The notes beneath the pieces are model-generated. The model worked only from the letters and a program-made list of their open reading frames with translations. It had not been told where the DNA came from and made no database searches. A program made the translations under genes and the position numbers. Below, in pieces: positions 1-6,997 of a DNA stretch of 11,013 bases; within the stretch, counting starts at the first letter, position 1, and the number at the start of each line of letters is the position of its first letter. Location: the NCBI GenBank assembly GCA_964516295.1, contig CAZEYT010000091.1, positions 1 through 11,013 of the forward strand, read 5' to 3'. This DNA is from CAZEYT01 sp964516295 (GTDB taxonomy: Bacteria > Verrucomicrobiota > Verrucomicrobiia > Chthoniobacterales > Terrimicrobiaceae).

Positions 1-1
1 G

Positions 2-382
2 CTCTGCGCGGCCTGCGGAAATTACGGCAGCCGCATTCTCATCGGCCCCGACACATACGAACCGGCGTCTGAAACCCTGGAGGTCCGCCCCATCGAGGTG
101 ATCAAAACATCCGGCGAGCGTCGGCGCATCGAGCTTTACGAGATCCTCGCACCCAAGCACGGGCTCTCCCCGGAACGCGAACGCAGCCGCAATCACTTCT
201 GGACTGGCGTTCTGCACTACCGCGAGCGCCACTGGGACAAGGCGATCGAGGAGTTTTCCAAAGCCCGCATCACCGGAATTCCGGACCCCGTGTTGGATTA
301 CTACATTCGCCGGGTCGAGCGTTCGCGCCGCGGCGAGGAGGAAGTCCACCGCGATCAGATGCTCCTCTTCAACGCCGCGTAA
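2..382 (+). CDS. C-terminal end of a probable class III adenylate/guanylate cyclase (partial, cut by window edge)
   Basis: The frame is open from the left edge to a TAA at 380-382 (126 residues). A GTG at 98 lies inside the same frame and is unlikely to be the true start, because the conserved segment begins before it. The first ~45 residues (NYGSRILIGPDTYE, then EVRPIEVI and IELYEIL) match the last strands of class III nucleotide cyclase domains, where a phrase of the type 'YGSRILI...TYE...RPLD...VYELL' closes the fold. After the domain comes a short helical, TPR-like tail (about residues 75-115) with the WDKAIEEFSKA pattern. The catalytic metal-binding residues would lie upstream and are not visible, so activity cannot be judged. 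If the call is right, the protein makes cAMP or cGMP and would normally carry an N-terminal sensor domain, such as CHASE2, outside the window. A distance of 65 nt separates it from the ABC-F gene. Confidence 0.7.
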   Translation, partial: LCAACGNYGSRILIGPDTYEPASETLEVRPIEVIKTSGERRRIELYEILAPKHGLSPERERSRNHFWTGVLHYRERHWDKAIEEFSKARITGIPDPVLDYYIRRVERSRRGEEEVHRDQMLLFNAA

Positions 383-447
383 CACTTCCGGCCGGGTCAC
401 GAGGGTCAAAAGTTCCGCCGCCTGCCCGCGGGCCTTGCCACATTCCC

Positions 448-2295
448 ATGCTCACGCTTTCACGTGTCACCAAAAGTTTCGGAGGACGCGTTCTCTTTGA
501 GGATGCCTCCCTTCAGGTCAATCCCGGCGACCGGATCGGTCTCATCGGGCCCAACGGTGCCGGCAAATCCACGCTCTTCTCGCTGCTCCTCAAATCGGAC
601 GAACCCGACGAAGGCAGTGTGAGTCTCCAGCGCGGGGTGCGGGTGGGATTTCTGCCTCAGGAAACCGCGGCGGCGGCCGATGGCACTGTTCTCGAACTCG
701 CCAGCGGGCATGCGGCGGACGGAGCCTCCATCGCTTCGGCGAAGCGCGTGCTCTCCGGCCTGGCGTTTCGCGAGGCGGACTTTGAGCGCCCGATCCGCGA
801 GCTGAGCGGTGGATGGATCATGCGCGCCCACCTCGCGCGGCTCCTCGTCGAAAAACCCGATCTTCTTCTCCTCGACGAGCCGACGAACCACCTCGATCTC
901 GAAACACTGGGCTGGTTCCAGTCCCAGTTGATCAACTACTCCGGGGCCATTCTTACAATCTCCCACGATCGTGAGTTCCTGAATTCCGTCTGCCGGGGAA
1001 TTGTGGAAATCCGCCATCGCAAGCTCATTCGCTACCACGGAAACTTCGATGCCTGTCTGGAGCAAAAGCGCGCCCGTGAAGAGCAGCACCTGGCGGCCTA
1101 CCGCAACCAGCAGAAGGAAATCGAACACCTCGAGCGCTTCGTCGAGCGTTTCCGCGCCAAGGCCAGCAAAGCCGCCCAAGCCCAAGACCGCATCAAGCAA
1201 CTCGCCCGCATGGAGCGCATCGAAGCACCCGAATCCGACGAGCCCACCGTGCATTTCCGTTTCCCCCAGCCACCCCGCAGCGGTCAGCGGGTCGTCACGT
1301 TGACCGGCATCCGGCAGGCTTATGGCGAACATGTCGTTTACGAGAATCTGAACCTCGAGCTCGAGCGTGGCCAGCGCACGGTGTTGGTGGGCCCGAACGG
1401 GGCCGGCAAATCCACCCTTCTCAAAATCCTCGCAGGGCTCCTGCCTCTGGAAGCCGGCGAACGATCGGTCGGTCACAATGTCGGCATCGGCTATTTTGCC
1501 CAGCATCGCACCGATGCGCTTGACGTCCGGCGCACCGTGCTCGACGAGGTGCAGAGCATCGCCCGCCCGGTCCCGGAGCAGGCCGCGCGCAATGTGCTCG
1601 GGGCGTTTCTTTTCCGGGGGGACGATGTTTTCAAGCGCATCTCCGTGCTCAGCGGCGGAGAAAAAAGCCGCCTCGCACTCGTGAAACTTTTGCTCGACCC
1701 GCCGAATTTACTCCTGCTCGACGAGCCGACGACCCACCTCGACATGCCGAGCATTGATGCCCTCATCCGGGCTCTCCAGCCATACGATGGCACGCTCGTC
1801 TTTGTCAGTCACGACGTCCACTTCATCCGCGCGTTGGCGACCTCGGTGACGCATGTGCAGGCTGGCCGCCTCACACTTTACCCGGGCGATTACCAATACT
1901 ATCTCGACAAATCCCGCGCCGTTGGAGCCCGGGCGGGAACGGTTGCCTCGCTCGGTAATTTCCAACCCGACGCCGCTCCGCCCTCTTCGGCCGGCTCCGG
2001 AAAAGGCCCCGGCCTCAAGGAAATCAAGGCCATGCGACGGGCCGAATCCGAGGCCCGCCAGGCTCTCGCCCGGGAACGCCGCGAACGCGAGAAACTCGTC
2101 GCCAAACTCGAATCCGAGATCCACGCCCTCGAGGAACGCCAGCGCGAACTCACGCTCCTCCTCGAAGACCCGGCGACCTATGACAACCCCTCGCTGGCCA
2201 TGGAAACAAACCGCCAGCTCAGCGGGGTGGCCGATGCCCTCGAACGCACCACGGCGGCGTGGGAAAAAGCCGCAGCCGATTTGGACCCGGCTTGA
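448..2295 (+). CDS. ABC-F family ATP-binding protein (YheS/ABCF3-like translation factor)
   Basis: This 615-residue soluble protein has two ABC ATPase domains and no membrane segment, the layout of ABC-F proteins, which bind the ribosomal E site rather than transport. Domain 1: Walker A GPNGAGKST at 34-42, signature LSGGW at 119-123, Walker B LLLLDEP at 139-145 followed by TNHLD, switch His in SHD at 172-174. The charged linker at about 203-260 contains FVERFRAKASKAAQAQDRIK (231-250), the P-site interaction region. Domain 2: Walker A at 315-323, signature LSGGE at 401-405, Walker B at 421-427, with TTHLD where TNHLD is usual, then SHD at 454-456. A Pro/Ser/Gly linker (about 505-520) leads to a C-terminal coiled coil (about 525-612), as in Uup-like members. 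The W in the first signature and the KASKA linker favour the YheS/ABCF3 branch over EttA. Length is normal. The ATG at 448 lacks a clear Shine-Dalgarno sequence, but the fold begins at once. Whether it serves housekeeping translation or antibiotic protection cannot be read from sequence. Confidence 0.95.
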   Translation: MLTLSRVTKSFGGRVLFEDASLQVNPGDRIGLIGPNGAGKSTLFSLLLKSDEPDEGSVSLQRGVRVGFLPQETAAAADGTVLELASGHAADGASIASAKRVLSGLAFREADFERPIRELSGGWIMRAHLARLLVEKPDLLLLDEPTNHLDLETLGWFQSQLINYSGAILTISHDREFLNSVCRGIVEIRHRKLIRYHGNFDACLEQKRAREEQHLAAYRNQQKEIEHLERFVERFRAKASKAAQAQDRIKQLARMERIEAPESDEPTVHFRFPQPPRSGQRVVTLTGIRQAYGEHVVYENLNLELERGQRTVLVGPNGAGKSTLLKILAGLLPLEAGERSVGHNVGIGYFAQHRTDALDVRRTVLDEVQSIARPVPEQAARNVLGAFLFRGDDVFKRISVLSGGEKSRLALVKLLLDPPNLLLLDEPTTHLDMPSIDALIRALQPYDGTLVFVSHDVHFIRALATSVTHVQAGRLTLYPGDYQYYLDKSRAVGARAGTVASLGNFQPDAAPPSSAGSGKGPGLKEIKAMRRAESEARQALARERREREKLVAKLESEIHALEERQRELTLLLEDPATYDNPSLAMETNRQLSGVADALERTTAAWEKAAADLDPA

Positions 2296-2333
2296 ACCCG
2301 CCGTCGCAAGGGCGTCTTTTTCGCCTTGGCTTT

Positions 2334-2349
2334 GGGCGCTTCGCCGCCC
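2334..2349 (+). terminator. Possible hairpin downstream of the ABC-F gene
   Basis: GGGCG (2334-2338) and CGCCC (2345-2349) form a five-base GC stem with a six-base loop, followed by TTAATATT. It lies 38 nt after the ABC-F stop and 19 nt before the H-NOX start. There is no true U-tract, so it may be a weak terminator or attenuator, or chance in GC-rich DNA. Confidence 0.2.
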
Positions 2350-2368
2350 TTAATATTGAGGCTCCGGA

Positions 2369-2914
2369 ATGAAAGGCGTCGTCTTCACGAATTTCCTCGA
2401 GATGGTGGAGCAAAAGTGGTCTCCCGATTTCGCAGATCAACTCATCGAGTCCACCGACCTCCCCTCCCGCGGTATCTACACGGCCGTCGGCACGTATCCC
2501 CACACGGAAATGGTCTCGTTGGTGGTGCGCCTTTCGGAAATGAGCGGCATCACGGTTCCCGATCTGCTGCGGGCCTATGGCGAGTATCTCTTCGGACAGT
2601 TCGTCCGCCTTTACCCCGTTTTCTTCCAAGGCGTTTCCTCCGCAATGGATTTTGTCGCCAGCATTGATGCGGTTATTCATGTCGAGGTCCGGAAACTTTA
2701 CCCGGATGCCGAACTGCCGAAATTCGTGGTCGAAGAGCGCACGCCGAACCTGCTCCGGATTCGCTATGTTTCAGAGCGTCATCTGGCCGATCTCGCCGAG
2801 GGGCTGCTGGCGGGCTGCATCGCCCATTTTGGGGAATCGCAAACGATCCGGCTGGAGCGCCACGATCTTCCACAGACGGGGAGCCCCGTATGCTTCAGCC
2901 TGAAACGGATCTAG
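2369..2914 (+). CDS. H-NOX (haem NO-binding, HNOB) sensor protein
   Basis: This 181-residue stand-alone H-NOX domain of normal length starts with the family's MKG. The proximal haem ligand is H104 (in IDAVIH), the conserved Pro of the haem-distorting loop is P118 (LPKF), and the propionate-binding YxSxR motif is intact as Y133-S135-R137. H-NOX proteins bind NO through ferrous haem in the cytoplasm and pass the signal to a partner kinase or cyclase. Aligned by hand to the O2-binding Thermoanaerobacter domain, the distal pocket positions W9, N74 and Y140 become F9, L74 and L142. A nonpolar pocket without the distal Tyr is the known pattern of NO-selective, O2-excluding members. The ATG at 2369 has a weak GAGG-like site 8 nt upstream (2358-2361). 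The gene ends inside the start of the histidine kinase gene (25-nt overlap), which marks that kinase as its partner. Confidence 0.95.
   Translation: MKGVVFTNFLEMVEQKWSPDFADQLIESTDLPSRGIYTAVGTYPHTEMVSLVVRLSEMSGITVPDLLRAYGEYLFGQFVRLYPVFFQGVSSAMDFVASIDAVIHVEVRKLYPDAELPKFVVEERTPNLLRIRYVSERHLADLAEGLLAGCIAHFGESQTIRLERHDLPQTGSPVCFSLKRI
2878..2883 (+). promoter_or_regulatory. Shine-Dalgarno sequence for the hybrid kinase, inside the H-NOX gene
   Basis: GGGGAG sits 6 nt before the ATG at 2890 and within the last codons of the H-NOX gene. It is one of the clearest ribosome-binding sites in the window. It supports 2890 as the kinase start and suggests translational coupling of the two proteins. Confidence 0.6.
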
Positions 2915-4227
2915 CCGATCAGCTGGAGCGGGCCAAACGCCGGGCCGAGCGAGAGCGCGCTGCCCGGCGCGAGGCGGAGGCCCTCTTGGAAGAAAAAAGC
3001 CTCGAGCTCTATCGCTCGAACGAGCTCCTTCGCAAGCAGGCCGCGGACCTCGAGTCCGTCGTCGCCGAACGCACGGCCGCTCTCCGTCTCGCCCTCGAGC
3101 AGGCGGAAGCCGCCACGCGCTCAAAAAGCGATTTTCTCGCCACCGTCAGCCATGAGATTCGCACTCCGCTCAACGGCATTATCGGACTCGCCGACCTCCT
3201 GTCCCTTTCCAAGCTCGACGCCGAGCAGACCGAACACCTGAAGCTCCTTTTGCAAAGCGGACAATCACTCCTGGCCCTCATCAACGACCTGCTCGACTTT
3301 TCCAAAATCGAGGCCGGTCGCATGGAATTGGAGTCCTCCATCTTCGATCCCGGCCTCGAATTGGCCAGTCTCGTGGAGACCTTCCGGCCGCAGGCCGTCG
3401 CAAAATCCCTGGAACTTGTCGCGGACTTTGCTCCGCTGCCGCCAACCGTCCGCGGCGACAGCCTTCGCCTTCGCCAGATTCTCTCGAACCTTCTTTCGAA
3501 CGCGTTGAAGTTTACCATGCACGGCCGCGTCCATGTCTCGGCCGAGGCCGTTCGTGAGCCTTCCTTTTGGTGTCTGAATCTCGTCGTCACCGACACGGGG
3601 ATCGGATTCGCCCCGGATGGTGCCGAGCAGCTTTTCGAACCGTTTCGCCAGGAGGACAGCTCGATTTCGCGACGATTTGGCGGCACCGGACTCGGGCTGG
3701 CGATTTGCCGCCGCTTGGCGCGCGCCATGGGCGGTGACATCACGGCCACTTCCGGAGAGGGCACCACCTTCCGCGCCACGGTTCGCCTCCAACCCTGCGA
3801 CGTTCCCAGCTCCAACGACCCGGTCGAGCACCCCGCCCCCGGACTGCCTGACCTCTCGGTTTTGGTGGTCGATGACAACGATACCAACCGAGTCGTCGCT
3901 CTCGCCCTGCTTCGGAAAATCGGTCAGGAAGCTGTCGCTGCCAAAAGCGGAGCGGCTGCCATCGAGATTCTGCGCGAGCGTTCTTTCGACCTTGTTCTCA
4001 TGGACATGCAAATGCCGGGAATGGATGGCATCACCGCGACGCGTGAGATTCGACGCCTGCCCCTTGCGTACCAGCCCCGGATTGTTGCCCTCACCGCCAA
4101 TGCTTTCGAAAGCGACCGTCAATTGTGTCTCGACGCGGGGATGGATGGCTTCCTTGCAAAACCCTTCCGTCTCGAAGACATCCGGGCGGAACTCTGCATG
4201 ACCTGTAAACAGCAGTCTTCCGATTAG
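2890..4227 (+). CDS. Hybrid sensor histidine kinase/response regulator, H-NOX partner
   Basis: The 445-residue cytoplasmic protein has no signal peptide, membrane segment, PAS or GAF domain. Residues about 8-80 form a charged coiled coil. HisKA follows with SHEIRTP (phospho-accepting H88, 87-93). HATPase_c has the N box at 199-209 (N204), G1 DTGIG at 235-239, the F box around EPF (250-252) and G2 GGTGLGL at 264-270. A receiver domain (about 321-440) has the acidic pair D328/D329, phospho-acceptor D372 in LMDMQMPGMDG, T402 and K424 (FLAKPF), all intact. The start overlaps the H-NOX gene by 25 nt, so H-NOX almost certainly supplies the sensing. In characterised systems NO-bound H-NOX inhibits autophosphorylation of such kinases; that is family knowledge and is not shown here. 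The receiver carries no output domain and no Hpt or output regulator is adjacent, so the phosphorelay target must lie elsewhere or the receiver acts as a phosphate sink. Confidence 0.95.
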   Translation: MLQPETDLADQLERAKRRAERERAARREAEALLEEKSLELYRSNELLRKQAADLESVVAERTAALRLALEQAEAATRSKSDFLATVSHEIRTPLNGIIGLADLLSLSKLDAEQTEHLKLLLQSGQSLLALINDLLDFSKIEAGRMELESSIFDPGLELASLVETFRPQAVAKSLELVADFAPLPPTVRGDSLRLRQILSNLLSNALKFTMHGRVHVSAEAVREPSFWCLNLVVTDTGIGFAPDGAEQLFEPFRQEDSSISRRFGGTGLGLAICRRLARAMGGDITATSGEGTTFRATVRLQPCDVPSSNDPVEHPAPGLPDLSVLVVDDNDTNRVVALALLRKIGQEAVAAKSGAAAIEILRERSFDLVLMDMQMPGMDGITATREIRRLPLAYQPRIVALTANAFESDRQLCLDAGMDGFLAKPFRLEDIRAELCMTCKQQSSD

Positions 4228-4247
4228 GACGGGACTTGGCATTTTGT

Positions 4248-4273
4248 GCCCCGGGTGAATCCCGGCCCCGGGC
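4248..4273 (+). terminator. GC-rich hairpin after the H-NOX/kinase pair
   Basis: CCGGG (4251-4255), loop TGAAT, CCCGG (4261-4265) form a perfect small hairpin. An outer pairing GCCC (4248-4251)/GGGC (4270-4273) is an alternative, followed by TTTG. It lies 20 nt after the kinase stop, in the 119-nt gap before the bicupin. It could end the H-NOX operon, though the U-tract is poor. Confidence 0.3.
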
Positions 4274-4346
4274 TTTGAAAACGCGACGGTCGGCCTCGCG
4301 AGAATCCGGTTGCGTTTGTCCCGGGGTCCCACCAAGTTTCCCCTCC

Positions 4347-5369
4347 ATGGCACACAAGCTTTCCCTCGGTGACGTTCCGCCTCAGATTTCGAATGCGTTT
4401 GGAACAAAGATTGCCGCCACCAAATCGGTTTTTCCGATCTTGCGCGGGTTGTGTTTGTATCGCTTGACCATCCACGAAGGTTGCTTCCGCGAGCCGCACT
4501 GGCATGTCAACGCCGACGAATTGGGGTATTGCCTGAGCGGCGAGGCTGTCGTCACGATTTTCGCCAGCGGAAATGTTCATGCGCAGTTCACGATCTCGGC
4601 GGGGGAAATGTTTTTTGTCCCGTCCGGGTCGCTCCACGCCATCGAAAATGTCGGCTCTGGCGATGTGGAGATGGTGATTACCTTCTCGCACGAACAGGTC
4701 GAGGATTTCGGCTTGTCCGGTTTCGTGGGGTGCCTGAGCGAAGCCGTCATGGGCAATACCTGGGGCCTCTCCGAGAGCGAACTCGCCGGGCTGACGCGGT
4801 CGCCGAAAAGCGTGGAATTTGCAAAGGCCTCCGCCTCCGCAGCGATTCCCGAATCCGCCGCCTACCCGAGCCCGTTCAAATTCCCCATCGAAAAGCGGAC
4901 ACCGTTGATCACGAATGAGGATGGGTCGGCGATTGTGGCCCGACGGGATACGTGGCCGGTCCTTCGCAACCAAGCCATGTATTCCCTGCGTCTTCACGGC
5001 ATCGGCATGCGCGAACCGCACTGGCATCCGGAGACCGCCGAGCTGGGTTACGTTTTTTCGGGGCACGCGAGAATGACGGTGCAAAGCCCGGACGCGACGT
5101 TCGACACCTACGAGCTCCACCCCGGCGACATTTACTTCATCCCGCGCGCCTACCCGCACCACATCGAAAATCTCGACGGCACCGAAGTGCGTTTTTTGAT
5201 CTTCTTCGATACGCCAGACGTGCAGGATATCGGACTCACGGGAGCCATCCCCGCGTTTCCCTCCCGGCTCGTCGGCCCGACCCTCGGCCTCGGCGCCAAC
5301 GAGGTGGAAAAAATCCCCCGCCTTCCGGCAGACCGCCTCGTCGTTTCGCGGATCAATCCGCTGGATTGA
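4347..5369 (+). CDS. Bicupin protein of the oxalate decarboxylase-like cupin family
   Basis: The 340-residue protein has two germin-like cupin domains, each with a complete metal site. Domain 1: H51, H53 and E58 in EPHWHVNADELGY, and H97 in VPSGSLHAIEN. Domain 2: H225, H227 and E232 in EPHWHPETAELGY, and H271 in IPRAYPHHIEN. Manganese or another divalent metal is usual in this fold. The nearest known architecture is bacterial oxalate decarboxylase (OxdC/OxdD). The catalytic lid after the first cupin (SENST with its Glu) is not present; that place reads SHEQVEDFGLS. The substrate is therefore uncertain, and a non-oxalate role is quite possible. The two domains end in matching segments, DFGLSG (120-125) and DIGLTG (294-299). 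No signal peptide is seen with the ATG at 4347; a TTG at 4236 would add 37 unconvincing residues across a likely hairpin. It stands alone, 119 nt after the kinase gene, and converges on the MOSC gene. Confidence 0.85.
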   Translation: MAHKLSLGDVPPQISNAFGTKIAATKSVFPILRGLCLYRLTIHEGCFREPHWHVNADELGYCLSGEAVVTIFASGNVHAQFTISAGEMFFVPSGSLHAIENVGSGDVEMVITFSHEQVEDFGLSGFVGCLSEAVMGNTWGLSESELAGLTRSPKSVEFAKASASAAIPESAAYPSPFKFPIEKRTPLITNEDGSAIVARRDTWPVLRNQAMYSLRLHGIGMREPHWHPETAELGYVFSGHARMTVQSPDATFDTYELHPGDIYFIPRAYPHHIENLDGTEVRFLIFFDTPDVQDIGLTGAIPAFPSRLVGPTLGLGANEVEKIPRLPADRLVVSRINPLD

Positions 5370-5375
5370 CCGAGA

Positions 5376-6035
5376 TCACACCCGACCGGCCTCCGCTTGG
5401 GCCAAGGCTTTCCGTTTCGACCGACGCAGCCGGATGGCGATCGGTGATGCCAGGTGACGTCGCAGCGTGGCAGCGTCCTTAGCGGGCGAAAAGGCGTCGC
5501 GATAGAGTTCAAGAATGCTGAGGGACTCTCCCGAAACCGGCTCAAGGAAAACTTCGTCACCCGCACGCACCTCGCCCTCACGGAGCACCCGACAATAGAC
5601 GCCGGGGCGCTCGGCATGGCGGAATTTCTTAAGGAAGGTCGAGTCCCCCATGTGACGCGAAAGTGTCGCGCAGGGTACGCGGGGCGAGGTGACCTCCAAA
5701 GTCACCGTACCGATGGAAAATCGATCCCCAACCGACACGCCGGCACTTTCCCACCCGCTGATCGTCAGGTTATCGCCGAACGTTCCGGGAGCCAGTGGAA
5801 AGCCCAGTTCGGCCTCCCACCACGCATAGTCCGCTGCTCCATAAAGATAGACCGCCTGATCCGGTCCTCCGTGATGCCGGGAATCGCAGATCACATCCCC
5901 CGCCATGCCCTCGGTGCCGATCCACACCGCTCCGTCGACCGGACGCTTCGCTATGCCTGACAGGTACGGATCGCGTGCCATCGCAAGCAGCTCCGCTTTT
6001 CCAATATTGGCGCTGAGCAAATGCATGACTCGCAT
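5376..6035 (-). CDS. MOSC domain protein, YiiM-like
   Basis: The 219-residue protein has a MOSC beta-barrel at about residues 25-165. Key features are GDVICDSRHHGGPDQAVY (46-63, with H54-H55-G-G), the GTFGDNL turn (84-90) and the conserved Cys C122 in SPRVPCATL, the residue expected to bind sulfur or molybdenum cofactor. The C-terminal part (about 172-210, SILELYRDAF onward) matches the three-helix tail typical of YiiM-type MOSC proteins. E. coli YiiM helps detoxify N-hydroxylated bases through a molybdenum-dependent route, and the family as a whole is thought to carry sulfur or Moco; the exact role here is inferred only at that level. No signal peptide is seen. The ATG at 6033-6035 gives the usual YiiM N-terminus; a second in-frame ATG three codons later is possible. 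It is transcribed divergently from the LuxR regulator, so that regulator may control it. Confidence 0.9.
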   Translation of the reverse strand: MRVMHLLSANIGKAELLAMARDPYLSGIAKRPVDGAVWIGTEGMAGDVICDSRHHGGPDQAVYLYGAADYAWWEAELGFPLAPGTFGDNLTISGWESAGVSVGDRFSIGTVTLEVTSPRVPCATLSRHMGDSTFLKKFRHAERPGVYCRVLREGEVRAGDEVFLEPVSGESLSILELYRDAFSPAKDAATLRRHLASPIAIRLRRSKRKALAQAEAGRV

Positions 6036-6163
6036 AAGAAGTTCCGTTCGCTAAGAAATCCAGCAATATCGCCTTCGCGAGTTGTGATCGTACGAACCAC
6101 GGAATCCTCGCGCCGAGCGGTCCCTCGCGATGTCGCGCCTGCGGAATTCGGCAAACGCGGATG

Positions 6164-6192
6164 TTGACGCGAGACGGTCGGGTTTGTATGAG
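6164..6192 (+). promoter_or_regulatory. Sigma70-like promoter for the LuxR-type gene
   Basis: TTGACG (6164-6169), a 17-nt spacer, then TATGAG (6187-6192) give a good match to -35/-10 boxes with ideal spacing. Transcription would start at about 6199-6200, right at the ATG at 6200, implying a very short or absent leader. The rest of the divergent gap (6036-6163) shows no other strong element. Confidence 0.35.
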
Positions 6193-6199
6193 GCTTCTC

Positions 6200-6997
6200 A
6201 TGGAACCGGTGGGGATCGAGATTCGAAAGCTTTTCGAGATCATCGAGTGGATGTATGAGGCGACCTCGCTGAACGCCCTCCACCAGTCGATGATCCAAGG
6301 GGTGGCCCAGATGATCCGGGGTGATTGTTACGATCTTGTTCTCTGCCAGTTCGGCAACGATGGCTCGGATGTTTTCCATGCGACTCCTGGAACTTACACA
6401 GCCGCAGAAATCGAATTCATGCTGAGGCACGCGGGTGAACATCCCATCGTGCAGGAAATCCTTCGAGGGGCCTCTGGTGTGGTGTCGGTCTCGCAATGCC
6501 GGGCGAGCCGCAACTGGACCCGGTCGTCACTTTACAATGAGGGTGGTTACAGGCGGTTGGGTCTCCGGCATGAGTTGGCCGTCGAGATTCCGGGAATCGA
6601 CGAGAGAAGCCTTGCGGCGTTTTCCGTTGTTCGGGGAGGCTCGGATTTCTGCGAGCGGGATTTTGAGATTTTGAGACTGCTCCGCCCTCACATGGCCCGG
6701 GCATGGGTTCTGGCGGATCGTCGGAGCAGGAAATGCTCGGCGGAGTTACTGCGGCAGCTTTTCCCGGTCCTGTCGCTGCGCGAGGCGGAAATTCTTTTCT
6801 GGATCGTGGAGGGAAAACAAAATGCCGAGATCGCCGCGATTTTCGAGCGCAGCCTCAACACGATCCAAGAGCACGTCGAAAACATTGTCCACAAACTGGG
6901 CATGGAAAACCGGCATCAAATGACCGTTGCTGTTCTTCGGTTTTGTCTGGGAAAAAATCCGGCCCCCCAGTGGGTTTCACGTTTTGTCGAGCGTTAA
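6200..6997 (+). CDS. LuxR-family transcriptional regulator with GAF-like N-terminal region
   Basis: The 265-residue protein (from ATG 6200) ends in a GerE/LuxR-type helix-turn-helix at about 190-246: LSLREAEILFWIVEGKQNAE, then a recognition helix around SLNTIQEHVENIVHKLGM. The N-terminal ~170 residues have the pattern of a GAF-like sensory domain seen in many stand-alone LuxR proteins (the LGLRHEL phrase at 120-126, the VVRGGSDFCERDFEILRLLRPH segment before the linker). There is no receiver domain and no recognisable acyl-homoserine-lactone site, so the ligand is unknown. The start is uncertain: in-frame ATGs at 6161 and 6188 also exist. I chose 6200 because GAGG at 6190-6193 lies 6 nt ahead of it, while the extra residues LTRDGRVCMRLL look non-conserved. 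It is divergent from the MOSC gene and convergent with the lipoprotein gene, sharing a TTAA stop. Confidence 0.9.
   Translation: MEPVGIEIRKLFEIIEWMYEATSLNALHQSMIQGVAQMIRGDCYDLVLCQFGNDGSDVFHATPGTYTAAEIEFMLRHAGEHPIVQEILRGASGVVSVSQCRASRNWTRSSLYNEGGYRRLGLRHELAVEIPGIDERSLAAFSVVRGGSDFCERDFEILRLLRPHMARAWVLADRRSRKCSAELLRQLFPVLSLREAEILFWIVEGKQNAEIAAIFERSLNTIQEHVENIVHKLGMENRHQMTVAVLRFCLGKNPAPQWVSRFVER
6994..6997. other. Shared bidirectional stop TTAA
   Basis: The palindrome TTAA supplies the LuxR stop TAA (6995-6997, plus strand) and the lipoprotein stop TAA (6996-6994, minus strand), so these convergent genes overlap by 4 bp with no room for a separate terminator. Confidence 0.85.

Noticed and set aside
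460..1506. A 348-codon minus-strand open frame under the ABC-F gene
   Set aside because: Shadow of the ABC-F gene, whose Walker and signature motifs are unambiguous; the antisense product is featureless.
879..1745. A near-identical DNA repeat (CTCGACGAGCCGACGA, then CCACCTCGA) at about 873-898 and 1720-1743
   Set aside because: It encodes the Walker B regions of the two ATPase domains of one ABC-F protein, so it reflects domain duplication and not a mobile or regulatory repeat.
4236..4346. A longer bicupin starting at TTG 4236
   Set aside because: It would add 37 residues that do not look like cupin sequence and would run through a GC hairpin just after the kinase stop; ATG 4347 gives a normal N-terminus.
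3265..4407. A 380-codon minus-strand open frame under the hybrid kinase
   Set aside because: Shadow of the kinase, which has intact HisKA, ATPase and receiver motifs; no motif in the antisense product.
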